NCBI RefSeq assembly: GCF_902705885.1
Contig: NZ_CACSIP010000052.1
Coordinates: 1-39,002 of the forward strand
Reading direction: 5' to 3'
From: Mycolicibacterium austroafricanum
GTDB lineage: Bacteria; Actinomycetota; Actinomycetes; Mycobacteriales; Mycobacteriaceae
Length of the DNA: 39,002 bases
In this document: in pieces, positions 17,610-25,270 of the stretch
How the letters are laid out: each line of letters begins with the position of its first letter
Numbering within the stretch: position 1 is the first letter of the stretch
Program-made: the position numbers and the translations under genes
The notes under the pieces: generated by a model
The model's input: the letters and a program-made list of their open reading frames with translations, nothing else
Told to the model about the DNA's origin: nothing
Databases searched by the model: none

Positions 17610-17651
17610 AAGGGCCGGGTCTGATTACCCCGAGATCAGGCCCGGCCCTTT
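17610..17651 (+). terminator. Intrinsic-terminator-like hairpin
   Basis: AAGGGCCGGGTCTGAT pairs with ATCAGGCCCGGCCCTT (one G-U type pair) around a short loop, followed by only a few T residues. It ends the collagen-like gene before the SDR gene. Short T-tracts are common for mycobacterial hairpin terminators. Confidence 0.8.
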
Positions 17652-17696
17652 GGTGCGTCGCGCGCCCGAGAAACAGCGGTGGCTACGGTAACGGGC

Positions 17697-18449
17697 ATGG
17701 ACGGAAAGACCGTGATCGTGACCGGGGCGGCCCGCGGCGTCGGCAAGGGCATCGCCTCCGCTCTGCTCGAGCGTGGCGCGTCGGTGCTTCTGGTGGACCG
17801 CGACTCCGAGTTGCTCGCCGGCACTGTCGAGCAACTCGGTGGCGCAGACCGCGGCGCTGTCGGATTGTGCGCCGACTTGCGTGACGTCGGCTGCGCGGCC
17901 CGCATCGTCGACTCGGCAGTCGAAACCTTCGGCGGATTGCACGGTTTGGTGAACAACGCGATCGCCACCAACGAACCCAAGCCGTTCCAGACCATTACCC
18001 GCGAGGACTACGATCTGGTCTTCGATGTGGGTCCGCGGGCGACATTCGAGCTGATGCAGGCGGTGTACCCGGTGTTGGTCGCCAATGGCGGCGGCAGCAT
18101 CGTCAACCTCGGATCGGGGTCGGGCACCTTCGGCAAGCCGAAGTTCGGCGCCTACGCCGGTGCCAAGGAGGCGATCCGGGGGATGTCGAAAGTCGCTGCG
18201 CTGGAATGGGGTCGAGACAACATCCGGGTCAACGTGGTGTGCCCGTTCGCCGAGACGGAGAGCATCCGGATGTGGCGGGAGATGGCTCCCGAGACCTACG
18301 AGCGCACAATACGCGGGGTGCCGCTGGGCCGCCTGGGCGACGTGGGTTCCGACATCGGGCCGGTGGTGAGGTTCCTGCTCAGCGACGAGTCGTCGTTCGT
18401 CACGGCGCAGACGATCATGGTCGACGGCGGAGCCGCCGGCTTCCGCTGA
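17697..18449 (+). CDS. Short-chain dehydrogenase/reductase (SDR)
   Basis: The 250-residue classical SDR has cofactor motif TGAARGVGKG (about residues 9-18), NNAIATN in place of NNAG, catalytic Ser in NLGSGSGTF, and YAGAKEA carrying the Tyr/Lys pair. An N-terminal Asp after beta-2 (LLVDRDSE) favours NAD(H) over NADP(H). It ends TIMVDGGAAGF, the usual SDR C-terminus. The substrate cannot be deduced. The ATG at 17697 is chosen over an in-frame GTG at 17679. It heads a plus-strand run with the CobW, DUF2237 and MOSC genes. Confidence 0.88.
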   Translation: MDGKTVIVTGAARGVGKGIASALLERGASVLLVDRDSELLAGTVEQLGGADRGAVGLCADLRDVGCAARIVDSAVETFGGLHGLVNNAIATNEPKPFQTITREDYDLVFDVGPRATFELMQAVYPVLVANGGGSIVNLGSGSGTFGKPKFGAYAGAKEAIRGMSKVAALEWGRDNIRVNVVCPFAETESIRMWREMAPETYERTIRGVPLGRLGDVGSDIGPVVRFLLSDESSFVTAQTIMVDGGAAGFR

Positions 18450-18504
18450 TGTGCCCGCCGACCAGGCGAAAAGGATCGCGGAAGGACCGCGGAGAAGGAG
18501 AAGC

Positions 18505-19572
18505 GTGCACCGGGTTCCCGTCATTGCGCTCACCGGTTATCTCGGCGCAGGCAAGACCACCCTGCTCAACCACGTGCTGCGCAGCCCCGGGGCGCGAATC
18601 GGGGTGGTGATCAACGATTTCGGCGAACTCAACGTCGACGCCGGGCTGGTGACCGGGCAGGTTGACGAGCCGGCGTCGATCGCCGGCGGCTGCATCTGCT
18701 GCCTGCCCGACGAGGGCGGACTCGACGTCGCCCTGGCCCGTCTCGCCGATCCCAAGCTGCGCCTCGACGCGATCATCGTCGAGGCCAGCGGCCTGGCCGA
18801 TCCGGTGGCCATCTCACGGATCATCCGGTTCAGCGGGGTTGACAACGTGCGCCCCGGCGGAATCGTGGACGTGCTCGACGCGGCCACCCATTTCGACACC
18901 GTCGACCGGGATGCCAGCCCGCCGGCGCGCTACGGCGTCGCCACGCTCGTGGTCGTCAACAAACTCGACCAGATCGCGGCCGGTGAACAAGCCGCCGTGC
19001 TGCAGCGCATCGAGAGCCGGGTCCGTGACTGCAACCCACACGCGCAGGTCGTGGGTGCCACCGCAGGACGCATCGACCCGGCCCTGCTCTACGACGTCGC
19101 CGCCGACGAGGAGGCAGGCCAGCTGACCTTCCGGGAACTGCTCTTCGACAGTGCACCGGGAGAAGACCACGACCAGGATCACCACCCCCACCCCCACCAC
19201 CACGACCACGACCACGACCACGTCCACGTCCACGCCGACTCGGTCACGGTGGTCGGTGAGGGATGCGTGGATCCCGGTGCGGTCATCGATCTCCTCGAGC
19301 GACCGCCCTCGGGGGTGTACCGGATGAAGGGCACCATCGCGGTGCGCTACCGGACCTCCACCCGGGTGTACGTCGTCAACGTCGTGGGCCCGTCGATCCA
19401 CATCGCCCCGGCCCCCGCTCACGCGACCACGAGCTGCCTGGTGGCGATCGGGATGGGGCTCGACGTCCAGGATGTCCGAAGACGGCTCAGGGAGGCCCTG
19501 GGCACCGCCACTGCAGCGGCCCCCGCACAGAGTGTTCGACGCCTGCAGCGCTACCGCAAGCTCAGCATCTGA
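18505..19572 (+). CDS. CobW/G3E-family metal-chaperone GTPase
   Basis: The 355-residue P-loop GTPase has GYLGAGKT at residues 11-18, the metal-binding GGCICC at 61-66, SGLADP near 96-100 and NKLD at 152-155. These define the G3E family (CobW, ZNG1, YjiA), which loads metals such as Zn or Co into target proteins. A His/Asp-rich loop at about residues 222-243, including the near-repeat HDHDHDHVHVH, is a probable metal store. The GTG at 18505 follows AAGGAGAAGC; the open frame begins earlier, at 18451. The presence of a ZIP transporter 1.6 kb away supports a metal-homeostasis role. The metal itself is unknown. Confidence 0.9.
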   Translation: MHRVPVIALTGYLGAGKTTLLNHVLRSPGARIGVVINDFGELNVDAGLVTGQVDEPASIAGGCICCLPDEGGLDVALARLADPKLRLDAIIVEASGLADPVAISRIIRFSGVDNVRPGGIVDVLDAATHFDTVDRDASPPARYGVATLVVVNKLDQIAAGEQAAVLQRIESRVRDCNPHAQVVGATAGRIDPALLYDVAADEEAGQLTFRELLFDSAPGEDHDQDHHPHPHHHDHDHDHVHVHADSVTVVGEGCVDPGAVIDLLERPPSGVYRMKGTIAVRYRTSTRVYVVNVVGPSIHIAPAPAHATTSCLVAIGMGLDVQDVRRRLREALGTATAAAPAQSVRRLQRYRKLSI

Positions 19573-19625
19573 TCGCAGGAGTGCATCGCCCACCGTCCGG
19601 AGCTGTCACCGGTGATACTGACGTG

Positions 19626-20027
19626 ATGGCTGAGGACACGAGCGCTGAACGCAACGTGCTGGGCGGACCACTGGAGCCCTGCGGGACCGAGCCGCTGACC
19701 GGGTTCTACCGCGACGGTTGCTGCAGTACCGGGGACGAGGATTCCGGACGCCACACCATCTGCGCGGTGGTGACCGCGGAGTTCCTCGAGCACCAGCGGT
19801 CGATCGGCAACGACCTCTCGACCCCCGTGCGCGCCTACCGGTTCCCCGGTTTGAAGCCCGGCGACCGCTGGTGTGTCACCGCCCTGAACTGGCTTCGAGC
19901 CTTCAACTCCGGATCCGCGTGCCCGGTGGTACTGGCATCGACACACGAGCACACGCTGGAAGTCGTCCCTCTGGACATTCTCCAGCAGTACGGGGTCGAC
20001 GTCCCCGACGATCTGGCCGGCCTGTAG
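19626..20027 (+). CDS. DUF2237 family protein
   Basis: This 133-residue protein matches the DUF2237 pattern. It opens NVLGGPLEPCGTEPLTGFYR, then GCCSTGDEDSGRHTICAVVT, and ends with WLRAFNSGSACPVVLASTHEHTLEVVPL. The Cys pairs and acidic GDEDSG suggest a metal- or redox-related role, but the family has no defined function that I know. It lies 53 bases after the CobW gene and 28 before the MOSC gene, probably in one transcript. Confidence 0.88.
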   Translation: MAEDTSAERNVLGGPLEPCGTEPLTGFYRDGCCSTGDEDSGRHTICAVVTAEFLEHQRSIGNDLSTPVRAYRFPGLKPGDRWCVTALNWLRAFNSGSACPVVLASTHEHTLEVVPLDILQQYGVDVPDDLAGL

Positions 20028-20055
20028 TCCAGTCAACTCGGCTAGCCTTGACCGG

Positions 20056-20709
20056 GTGGCCTCGGTCCTGACTGTGAACACCGCACCGGCGGTCGTCGAT
20101 CTCGGCGCGATGCATAGCGGCATCGACAAGCGTCCCAGCGCCGAGCCGCTCACCGTGCGTGCCCCCGGCCCGAGAAAGGGCGGGCTCGGCAGCGGGGTCG
20201 TCGGTGACACGATCGGCAATTCGCGCCACCACGGCGGTGACGACCAGGCCGTGTACGCCTACGGGCGCGAGGATCTCGACGACTGGCAGTCCCGCCTCGG
20301 CCGTGACATCGACAACGGCATGTTCGGCGAGAACATCACCACCTCGGGGGTGAACCTCACCGACCGCCTCGTCGGCGAGCGATGGGCGGTCGGTGACGAC
20401 GGATTGGTGCTGGAGGTCACCAGCCCGCGCACCCCCTGCAAGACCTTCTCCACCTGGCTGGGGATCCCGGGGTGGATCAAGACATTCACCGCGGCCGGCG
20501 TGCCCGGTGCGTACTTCCGGGTCCTCGAGCCCGGCACCATGCGGGCCGGCGACCGGATTCAGATCATCGAGCGTCCCGACCATTCGGTGACCGTCGGCGT
20601 GGTGTTTCGTGCGCTGATGCTCGAGCCCGCGTTGATGCCCACCCTTGCGGCGGCAGATGCCCTGCCGGACAAGATCAAACAGCAGGTCGCGCGGCGGCGC
20701 AGAGCCTGA
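20056..20709 (+). CDS. MOSC domain protein (YiiM-like)
   Basis: This 217-residue protein has the MOSC core: YAYGREDLDDWQSRLGRD, FGENITTSG and the conserved Cys in PRTPCKTFSTWLG. These form the molybdopterin- or sulfur-binding site in YiiM-like proteins, which can reduce N-hydroxylated compounds using molybdenum cofactor. It lacks the N-terminal domain found in larger molybdenum cofactor sulfurases. The start is a GTG at 20056. It is the last gene of the SDR-CobW-DUF2237-MOSC run. Confidence 0.88.
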   Translation: MASVLTVNTAPAVVDLGAMHSGIDKRPSAEPLTVRAPGPRKGGLGSGVVGDTIGNSRHHGGDDQAVYAYGREDLDDWQSRLGRDIDNGMFGENITTSGVNLTDRLVGERWAVGDDGLVLEVTSPRTPCKTFSTWLGIPGWIKTFTAAGVPGAYFRVLEPGTMRAGDRIQIIERPDHSVTVGVVFRALMLEPALMPTLAAADALPDKIKQQVARRRRA

Positions 20710-20918
20710 CGTCTGACGAGTTCGTCGCGGCGACACACAGAGTTATCCCAGCTGCCGGATATAACGTTTCGGCGACTGGGTATGCAGCCGGGGAGCAACA
20801 TCGGTCTGGGTGCCCCGCCCGGTAGCGGGGGCCGGCGCGGCATCGGGGCCGCGCACCAGAAGTCGCGCGGCCGGGGCACACGGCGGCACAAGTGGATGGA
20901 CGTCGACAGGAGCATCGG

Positions 20919-21230
20919 GTGAGAAACGACTGGAATCCGGCACGGTCTGACCCCGTGTTCGAAGATGCGGTTGCACGAGCGAGGACGCTGCATCTGGCTG
21001 AAGGGGTCCTGGTGGGCTTGCGCAGATGCGCACCGGAAAACGCGATCGCCGAACTGGTTTCGGTCGCCGGCGCGGCGGGACTGTCCACATCCGCGGTCGC
21101 AAGGGAACTGGTGACCCTGGTCAGCGGGGCCGCCAACCAGGGGGTCGAGTCCGCCGCCCGCACCGTGGTCCACGAGCAGTGGGGTGGCCTGATCGGGCAG
21201 GGCACCCCCGTTCAGGCGGATAACACGTAG
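20919..21230 (+). CDS. Small ANTAR-like protein
   Basis: This 103-residue protein begins at a GTG with AGGAG seven bases upstream. The middle reads ARTLHLAEGVLVGLRRCAPENAIAELVSVAGAAGLSTSAVARELV, which fits the three-helix ANTAR pattern (an Ala/Leu helix, a turn, then 'VA..LV'). ANTAR domains bind two-hairpin RNA and prevent transcription termination. No sensor domain is attached, so it may be a stand-alone RNA-binding regulator or a degenerate member. The last 19 bases overlap the convergent ZIP gene. Confidence 0.65.
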   Translation: MRNDWNPARSDPVFEDAVARARTLHLAEGVLVGLRRCAPENAIAELVSVAGAAGLSTSAVARELVTLVSGAANQGVESAARTVVHEQWGGLIGQGTPVQADNT

Positions 21231-21919
21231 GACAGGAAGAACCCGCCCGCGGTCGCGAACGCGTTCAGCGGTCTGCCGTGTTCGAAGGCTTCGGGCATCA
21301 ACGTATCGGCGACCGAGGCCAGTACCGCGCCACCCGCGAACGCCAGCGCGATAGCCACCACTTCAGGCCGCAGACCGCCGGCCGCCGCCCGTCCGATCAC
21401 CACCGCAGCGGCGAGCAACACCGCACAGACCGTCCAGGTCGCCATGACCGCGACCGGGCTCATTCCGCCTTTTCGCATGGACACGCTGCCCGCCAACGCC
21501 TCTGGCAGGTTCGAGAAGAAGATGGCGACCAGCAATGACAGCGACGCGCCGCCCACCAGCGTCACACCGAGCGCCAAGTTCTCCGGCACGCCGTCGAGGG
21601 TGACCGCTGCGAGAAGCACCAGCCCGACACCCCCTTTGGCAGCCGAACTCCCCTGGTTCTGCACCCGCCGCTCCAGCAGGCAGTCGATCAGGATGAATGC
21701 CGCCGCCCCGGCGAGCAGCCCGAGCCCGGAGCGCAGCGGGCCGCCCAACTGGAACGAGTCCTCGAACAGTTCGAACGCCAGCGCCGAGATCAGCGCCCCG
21801 CTGGCGAACGCCAGCAGCACCCGGGTCAACTGAGCGGGAGGACTCCACCGCGCCCCGATCGCGGCGCCGATGACCAGTGAACTCGATGCGGCCACTCCGT
21901 ACAGCACTGCAGTCCACAT
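21212..21919 (-). CDS. ZIP-family divalent metal transporter
   Basis: The 235-residue protein has about eight hydrophobic segments. Helix IV-type motif VPENLALGVTL and helix V-type motif SNLPEALAGS are the metal-site signatures of ZIP permeases (a His-x-x-Glu variant with Asn and Pro-Glu). It should import Zn, Fe or Mn across the inner membrane. A near-consensus SigF promoter on the minus strand (GTTT at 21976-21979, spacer 14, CGGTAT at 21956-21961) lies just upstream, though spacing and the first -10 base are imperfect. Confidence 0.85.
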   Translation of the reverse strand: MWTAVLYGVAASSSLVIGAAIGARWSPPAQLTRVLLAFASGALISALAFELFEDSFQLGGPLRSGLGLLAGAAAFILIDCLLERRVQNQGSSAAKGGVGLVLLAAVTLDGVPENLALGVTLVGGASLSLLVAIFFSNLPEALAGSVSMRKGGMSPVAVMATWTVCAVLLAAAVVIGRAAAGGLRPEVVAIALAFAGGAVLASVADTLMPEAFEHGRPLNAFATAGGFFLSYVLSA

Positions 21920-21986
21920 GCACTCACCTCATCATGCGTCGATCAGCAGCGGGAATACCCGCCGCCGAATCGCGGAAACACGCCGA

Positions 21987-22017
21987 GGCCGGCGCGGGTA
22001 GAGAACCCGCGCCGGCC
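21987..22017 (-). terminator. Perfect 13-bp hairpin downstream of ferritin-like gene
   Basis: GGCCGGCGCGGGT pairs perfectly with ACCCGCGCCGGCC around an AGAGA loop. It lies 25 bases beyond the ferritin-like gene stop and upstream of the ZIP gene, so it probably ends the former. It has no T-tract, as is common for mycobacterial hairpin terminators. Confidence 0.75.
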
Positions 22018-22041
22018 CGGTCGGAGTCGGTGTTCAGCAGA

Positions 22042-23022
22042 TCAGCTGATACCCACCACTTCCTGCGCGATGGCGGCCAGCCGGGTCTGCGCCGCGGACA
22101 CCACTCGCTGGCGGTCCTTGTTCGCTTCCTCGTAGGCCACGATGACCCGGATGTCCGCCGGATCGGTCAACTCCTTGACCGCGCTGGCGGCCTCGTTGAC
22201 GTTCAGATCGTCGTAGTCGGTGATGGGCAGCTCGGTCTCGTCGAGGATGCCGGTCGCCCCGCGGGCGGCATGGATGGCATCGGCGGCCTGGTCGGCCCCC
22301 TGCTCACGGGCGACCCGCTCGGCGGCCTCCAGCGCCGAATTGCGCGCACCCGCAAAGGTCTTGGAGGCGATGTCGCCGGTCCGCGAACCGCGGTTCACCA
22401 GCTCGGCGAACGCCGGCCGGACCGATCGCACGGCTTCGGCCGCGCGCTCAGCGCTACGTGTCGACCACGTCAGCGGCAGGTTGACGAACCTGACGGCCAG
22501 CCCGGCAGCTGCCTGCAACGGGGTCCGCCGCAGCGCGGCGGGGCCACCGAGGGCGTCCTCGGCGAGAACCGTCGTCAGCCACTCGACCGTCGCGGAGTGG
22601 GCGGTGATCAGGCGCGTCGCCAGCTCTTCGACGTCCTTGTGCTGGGCGGCCACTGCCAGCGCCTTGACGTACCGGGCGCGGTCCAGCAGCTGCCCCTCCA
22701 GCGCGAGGTCGCCGAGGAGCGCCTCGTCGAACGGCTCCGCCTGCTCGGTCAGCGCCTTCACGGCGGCCGCGGCTCGGCCGAGGAACGGACCGATGACGTC
22801 GGGGAAGCCACCGAGGTCGCGAACGGCCTTCTCGATCGCCTCGGCGCGGATCCGCGCGTTGTCGGCATTGCGCTGCAATTCGGTCCGTACCGCCTCGGTG
22901 CGGGCCTGTACCACGCGGGTCTCGGCGACCTGGATCTCGGTGTGGGTGAGATCCAACAGGCTACGGAGCTGCGCGACCAGGGTCGCAGTGGTCAGTGTGG
23001 TCGATGTGTTCGGTGATGCCAT
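22042..23022 (-). CDS. Ferritin-like domain protein
   Basis: The protein has 326 residues from an ATG at 23022; the frame is open further upstream, but that part looks non-coding. It is almost entirely helical. The N-terminal 200 residues contain ferritin-like helices with ELQRNADNARIRAEAIEKAVRDLGGFPDV and ARYVKALAVAAQHKDVEELATRL, the Glu/His spacing seen in mycobacterial ferritin-like stress proteins. The rest (AERAAEAVRSVRPAF, DPADIRVIVAYEEANKDRQRVV) adds further helices. It may bind iron or act structurally; metal ligands are not certain. AAGGGG lies about 12 bases upstream of the ATG. It is followed by a strong hairpin and divergent from the haem-oxygenase-like gene. Confidence 0.7.
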   Translation of the reverse strand: MASPNTSTTLTTATLVAQLRSLLDLTHTEIQVAETRVVQARTEAVRTELQRNADNARIRAEAIEKAVRDLGGFPDVIGPFLGRAAAAVKALTEQAEPFDEALLGDLALEGQLLDRARYVKALAVAAQHKDVEELATRLITAHSATVEWLTTVLAEDALGGPAALRRTPLQAAAGLAVRFVNLPLTWSTRSAERAAEAVRSVRPAFAELVNRGSRTGDIASKTFAGARNSALEAAERVAREQGADQAADAIHAARGATGILDETELPITDYDDLNVNEAASAVKELTDPADIRVIVAYEEANKDRQRVVSAAQTRLAAIAQEVVGIS

Positions 23023-23199
23023 GACTTCGGTACACCCCTTGATAGCTAGAGAGTTTCGGACAGCGCATGAATGCGCCCATGTGTCGGTTACCCGTCGACG
23101 CGGACTTGTACAGACCGAGCGCGCAGATGTGAGAAACCTCGGGTCAGGTGTATGTCCGGCCCGCTTCGGGTAACGGTCTGCCCAGCGCTGGTGAACACG

Positions 23200-23224
23200 G
23201 TTTGGCCGCGATCCAGCCGGGTAT
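23200..23224 (+). promoter_or_regulatory. SigF-consensus promoter for the haem-oxygenase-like gene
   Basis: GTTT (23200-23203), a 15-base spacer and GGGTAT (23219-23224) match the mycobacterial SigF consensus exactly. Transcription should begin near 23231, only about seven bases before the ATG at 23238. That rules out the upstream starts of the longer open frame. Confidence 0.75.
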
Positions 23225-23237
23225 TGATCCGTTCGTG

Positions 23238-24248
23238 ATGCCGACCCTTCTGCAACCGGTGCTCCCCGAACCACGCGGGCCGATCTCCATGTCCGTGATC
23301 GACCTGCTGACCGAACGGGCCCCGCACCACCACCTGATGCGGGTGGTGACGTCACTCGCCGACGCTGATCCGTACGGTATCGACGTCCAACTCACCCTCT
23401 ACATCTGCTACGAGCTGCACTACCGCGGGTTCACCGACGTGGACGCCGGCTGGGAGTGGAACCCCAGCCTGCTGCACCTGCGCGGCCGCCTGGAAGAACT
23501 GTTCCTGGCCGCGGTCGGCGACGAGGTCGGCGAGATCGACGCGGACGCCACCGCAGCGGCAGAGTTGGACGGTCTGTGCGTGGAACCTGTCGACGGCACC
23601 GGTCCGTCGTACTACCTGCGCGACGAGGGCACCTGGGAGCAGATGCGGGAGTACTTCGCCCATCGGTCGCTCTATCACCTCAAAGAGGGCGATCCGCACG
23701 CGTGGACAATTCCGCGCCTGACCGGCCAGGCGAAGGCGTCGTTCGTGGCAGTGGAGTTCGACGAGTTCGGGGGCGGCAAGGGTTCCCGGCTGCACCAGCA
23801 GCTGTTCGCCGACCTGATGGCCGCGGCGGACCTGGACACGACCTACCTCGGCTACCTGGCCGACGTGCCCGCGCCGACGCTGGCGGTGGTGAACCTGATG
23901 TCGATGTTCGGTCTGCACCGCCGGCTGCGGGGATCGTCGGTGGGCCACTTCGCCGCCACCGAGGTCACCTCCCCTCCCGGATCACGCCGAATGGTGCAGG
24001 CACTGGAACGCTTCGACGCGCCGATGGCGTGCCGCGCTTTCTACCTCGAGCACGTGGAGGCCGACGCGGTTCACGAACAGGTGGTCCGGACCGACGTGGT
24101 CGGCGATCTGGTTGCCCGCGAACCTCAACTCGAGCGTGACGTGGTGTTCGGCATCCGGGCCTTCGACGTGGTCGAGGGACGTCTGGCCGATCACCTCATG
24201 CAGTGCTGGCGTGCCGGGCGTCCGTCACTGCGCAGCCCGCTGAGCTGA
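23238..24248 (+). CDS. Haem-oxygenase-like diiron enzyme (iron-containing redox family)
   Basis: The 336-residue all-helical protein fits the haem-oxygenase-like diiron oxidase superfamily (the HDO group with UndA, BesC and SznF). Candidate metal ligands are Glu59/His61 in YELHYRGF, Glu173/Glu176 in VEFDEFGGG, His186 in SRLHQQL, Glu242 in GHFAATE and His272/Asp276/His279 in EHVEADAVHE. Such enzymes use O2 to cleave or oxidise fatty acids, amino acids or peptides. The substrate here is unknown. It converges on the CDGSH gene (24-base overlap of 3' ends), and both are read from SigF-like promoters, which suggests a shared role. The ATG at 23238 is set by the promoter position. Confidence 0.82.
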   Translation: MPTLLQPVLPEPRGPISMSVIDLLTERAPHHHLMRVVTSLADADPYGIDVQLTLYICYELHYRGFTDVDAGWEWNPSLLHLRGRLEELFLAAVGDEVGEIDADATAAAELDGLCVEPVDGTGPSYYLRDEGTWEQMREYFAHRSLYHLKEGDPHAWTIPRLTGQAKASFVAVEFDEFGGGKGSRLHQQLFADLMAAADLDTTYLGYLADVPAPTLAVVNLMSMFGLHRRLRGSSVGHFAATEVTSPPGSRRMVQALERFDAPMACRAFYLEHVEADAVHEQVVRTDVVGDLVAREPQLERDVVFGIRAFDVVEGRLADHLMQCWRAGRPSLRSPLS

Positions 24249-24428
24249 CCGGCGGCGGTGGCTGGTGTCGCACAGCGGGTAGGTCTTCGATCGCCGGCAC
24301 GCACAGATGGCGACCATGAACCGGTCCGACTCCACCACGCTGCCGTCAGGCATCTCGATCCGAACCGGGCCCTCCACCATCACCGGACCGGCGGGAACCA
24401 CCCGGACCAGACGCGGAGCATCGCTCAC
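24225..24428 (-). CDS. CDGSH-type 2Fe-2S protein
   Basis: This 67-residue protein carries the CDGSH motif C-x-C-x8-C-x3-H: Cys42, Cys44 and Cys53 with His57 (CACRRSKTYPLCDTSH). These ligands hold a redox-active, acid-labile 2Fe-2S cluster in mitoNEET-like proteins. The first 40 residues form a short beta-rich part with no targeting signal. The GTG start overlaps the stop of the upstream methyltransferase as GTGA, so translation is probably coupled. It may serve as electron donor or cluster carrier for the neighbouring diiron enzyme, which is inference. Confidence 0.92.
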   Translation of the reverse strand: MSDAPRLVRVVPAGPVMVEGPVRIEMPDGSVVESDRFMVAICACRRSKTYPLCDTSHRRRSAQRAAQ

Positions 24429-25117
24429 GGCGCGTCCGCCCGGATCACGACGATCCTCTCCTCCCGGCGCCCCGGGGGCAGCAGACCTACTCGCGTCAGC
24501 CATTTCGCGCGCGCCGACATCACGGGACCGAACGGAATGAACTGTTGTGCGACCACCTCGACATGCATGCCGTGGCCGCGCAGTGCCGCCAGGGTCTTCT
24601 TGATATCCGAGCACTCCGACTGGACGACCAGCATGGTGCCGCCGTCGTCCACCAGCAGCGGGGCTGCGGCGCACAACGGGTCCAGGATCATCCGGCCGTC
24701 GGTGCCGGCGTTCCACGCCTGCGCCGGTCCGGCCGTGGCCGGGATGGAGTCGGTGTCGTCGACCGGCCCATGCGGTACGTAGGGAGGGTTGGCGACGACG
24801 AGGTCAAAAGGCGCGAACTCCACCGCGCGCGACCATGAACCGCGATGGACCCGCACGCTGACCTCTTCGGCCAGTGCGCTCTGGCGGGCATGCCGCACCG
24901 CCTGGGGGCAGATGTCGAACGCGGTGACCTCTGTCGCTCCGGCGGCGGCTGCGGCGATCGCGACCACACCGCTGCCGGTGCACAGGTCGGCGACCCGGGC
25001 TCTGGATACCAGTCCGGTCCCGGCCATGGCTTCGATGAGCAGGTGCGAATCCTGCTGCGGGGGATAGATCCCCGCGGGCACGGCAAGCTCAGCAAAATCC
25101 GTGTAAGCGGTGGTCAC
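24425..25117 (-). CDS. HemK/MTQ2-type N5-glutamine methyltransferase-like protein
   Basis: The 230-residue Rossmann methyltransferase has the SAM motif DLCTGSG at residues 44-50, acidic FDIC for SAM hydroxyls and the NPPY motif at 110-113 (ANPPYVPHG). NPPY marks enzymes that methylate an amide or amine nitrogen, such as PrmC/HemK on release factors. It is shorter than PrmC and lacks its N-terminal helical domain, so it resembles eukaryotic-type HemK2/MTQ2 proteins. The GTG start has GAGGAGA upstream. A SigF-like promoter lies about 50 bases before it, and it overlaps the CDGSH gene by four bases. Confidence 0.85.
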   Translation of the reverse strand: MTTAYTDFAELAVPAGIYPPQQDSHLLIEAMAGTGLVSRARVADLCTGSGVVAIAAAAAGATEVTAFDICPQAVRHARQSALAEEVSVRVHRGSWSRAVEFAPFDLVVANPPYVPHGPVDDTDSIPATAGPAQAWNAGTDGRMILDPLCAAAPLLVDDGGTMLVVQSECSDIKKTLAALRGHGMHVEVVAQQFIPFGPVMSARAKWLTRVGLLPPGRREERIVVIRADAP

Positions 25118-25169
25118 GTGCTCTCCTCGGTGAGAATCCCCGATCGGGGTTCAGCGTTGCGTTCTGTAA

Positions 25170-25194
25170 ATGCCCCCTACGCCGTGACCCAAAC
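25170..25194 (-). promoter_or_regulatory. SigF-like promoter for methyltransferase-CDGSH operon
   Basis: On the minus strand, GTTT (25191-25194), a 15-base spacer and GGGCAT (25170-25175) match the SigF consensus at nine of ten positions. It lies about 53 bases before the GTG at 25117. Confidence 0.5.
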
Positions 25195-25270
25195 CACCGG
25201 GCGTTCTGGTGCCGCGCGGATCCGCACTGCTCGGAGGGAATCCGCGACGCCGAGAACGTGGCGGCTGAAC

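Noticed and set aside
19195..19245. Possible tandem repeat or frameshift in the CAC/GAC-rich part of the CobW gene
   Set aside because: It encodes the in-frame His/Asp-rich loop common in G3E GTPases, and the reading frame continues normally.
20766..20783. GTTT and GGGTAT upstream of the ANTAR-like gene
   Set aside because: The elements are only eight bases apart, far too close for a SigF promoter, and nothing matching GTTT lies at the right distance.
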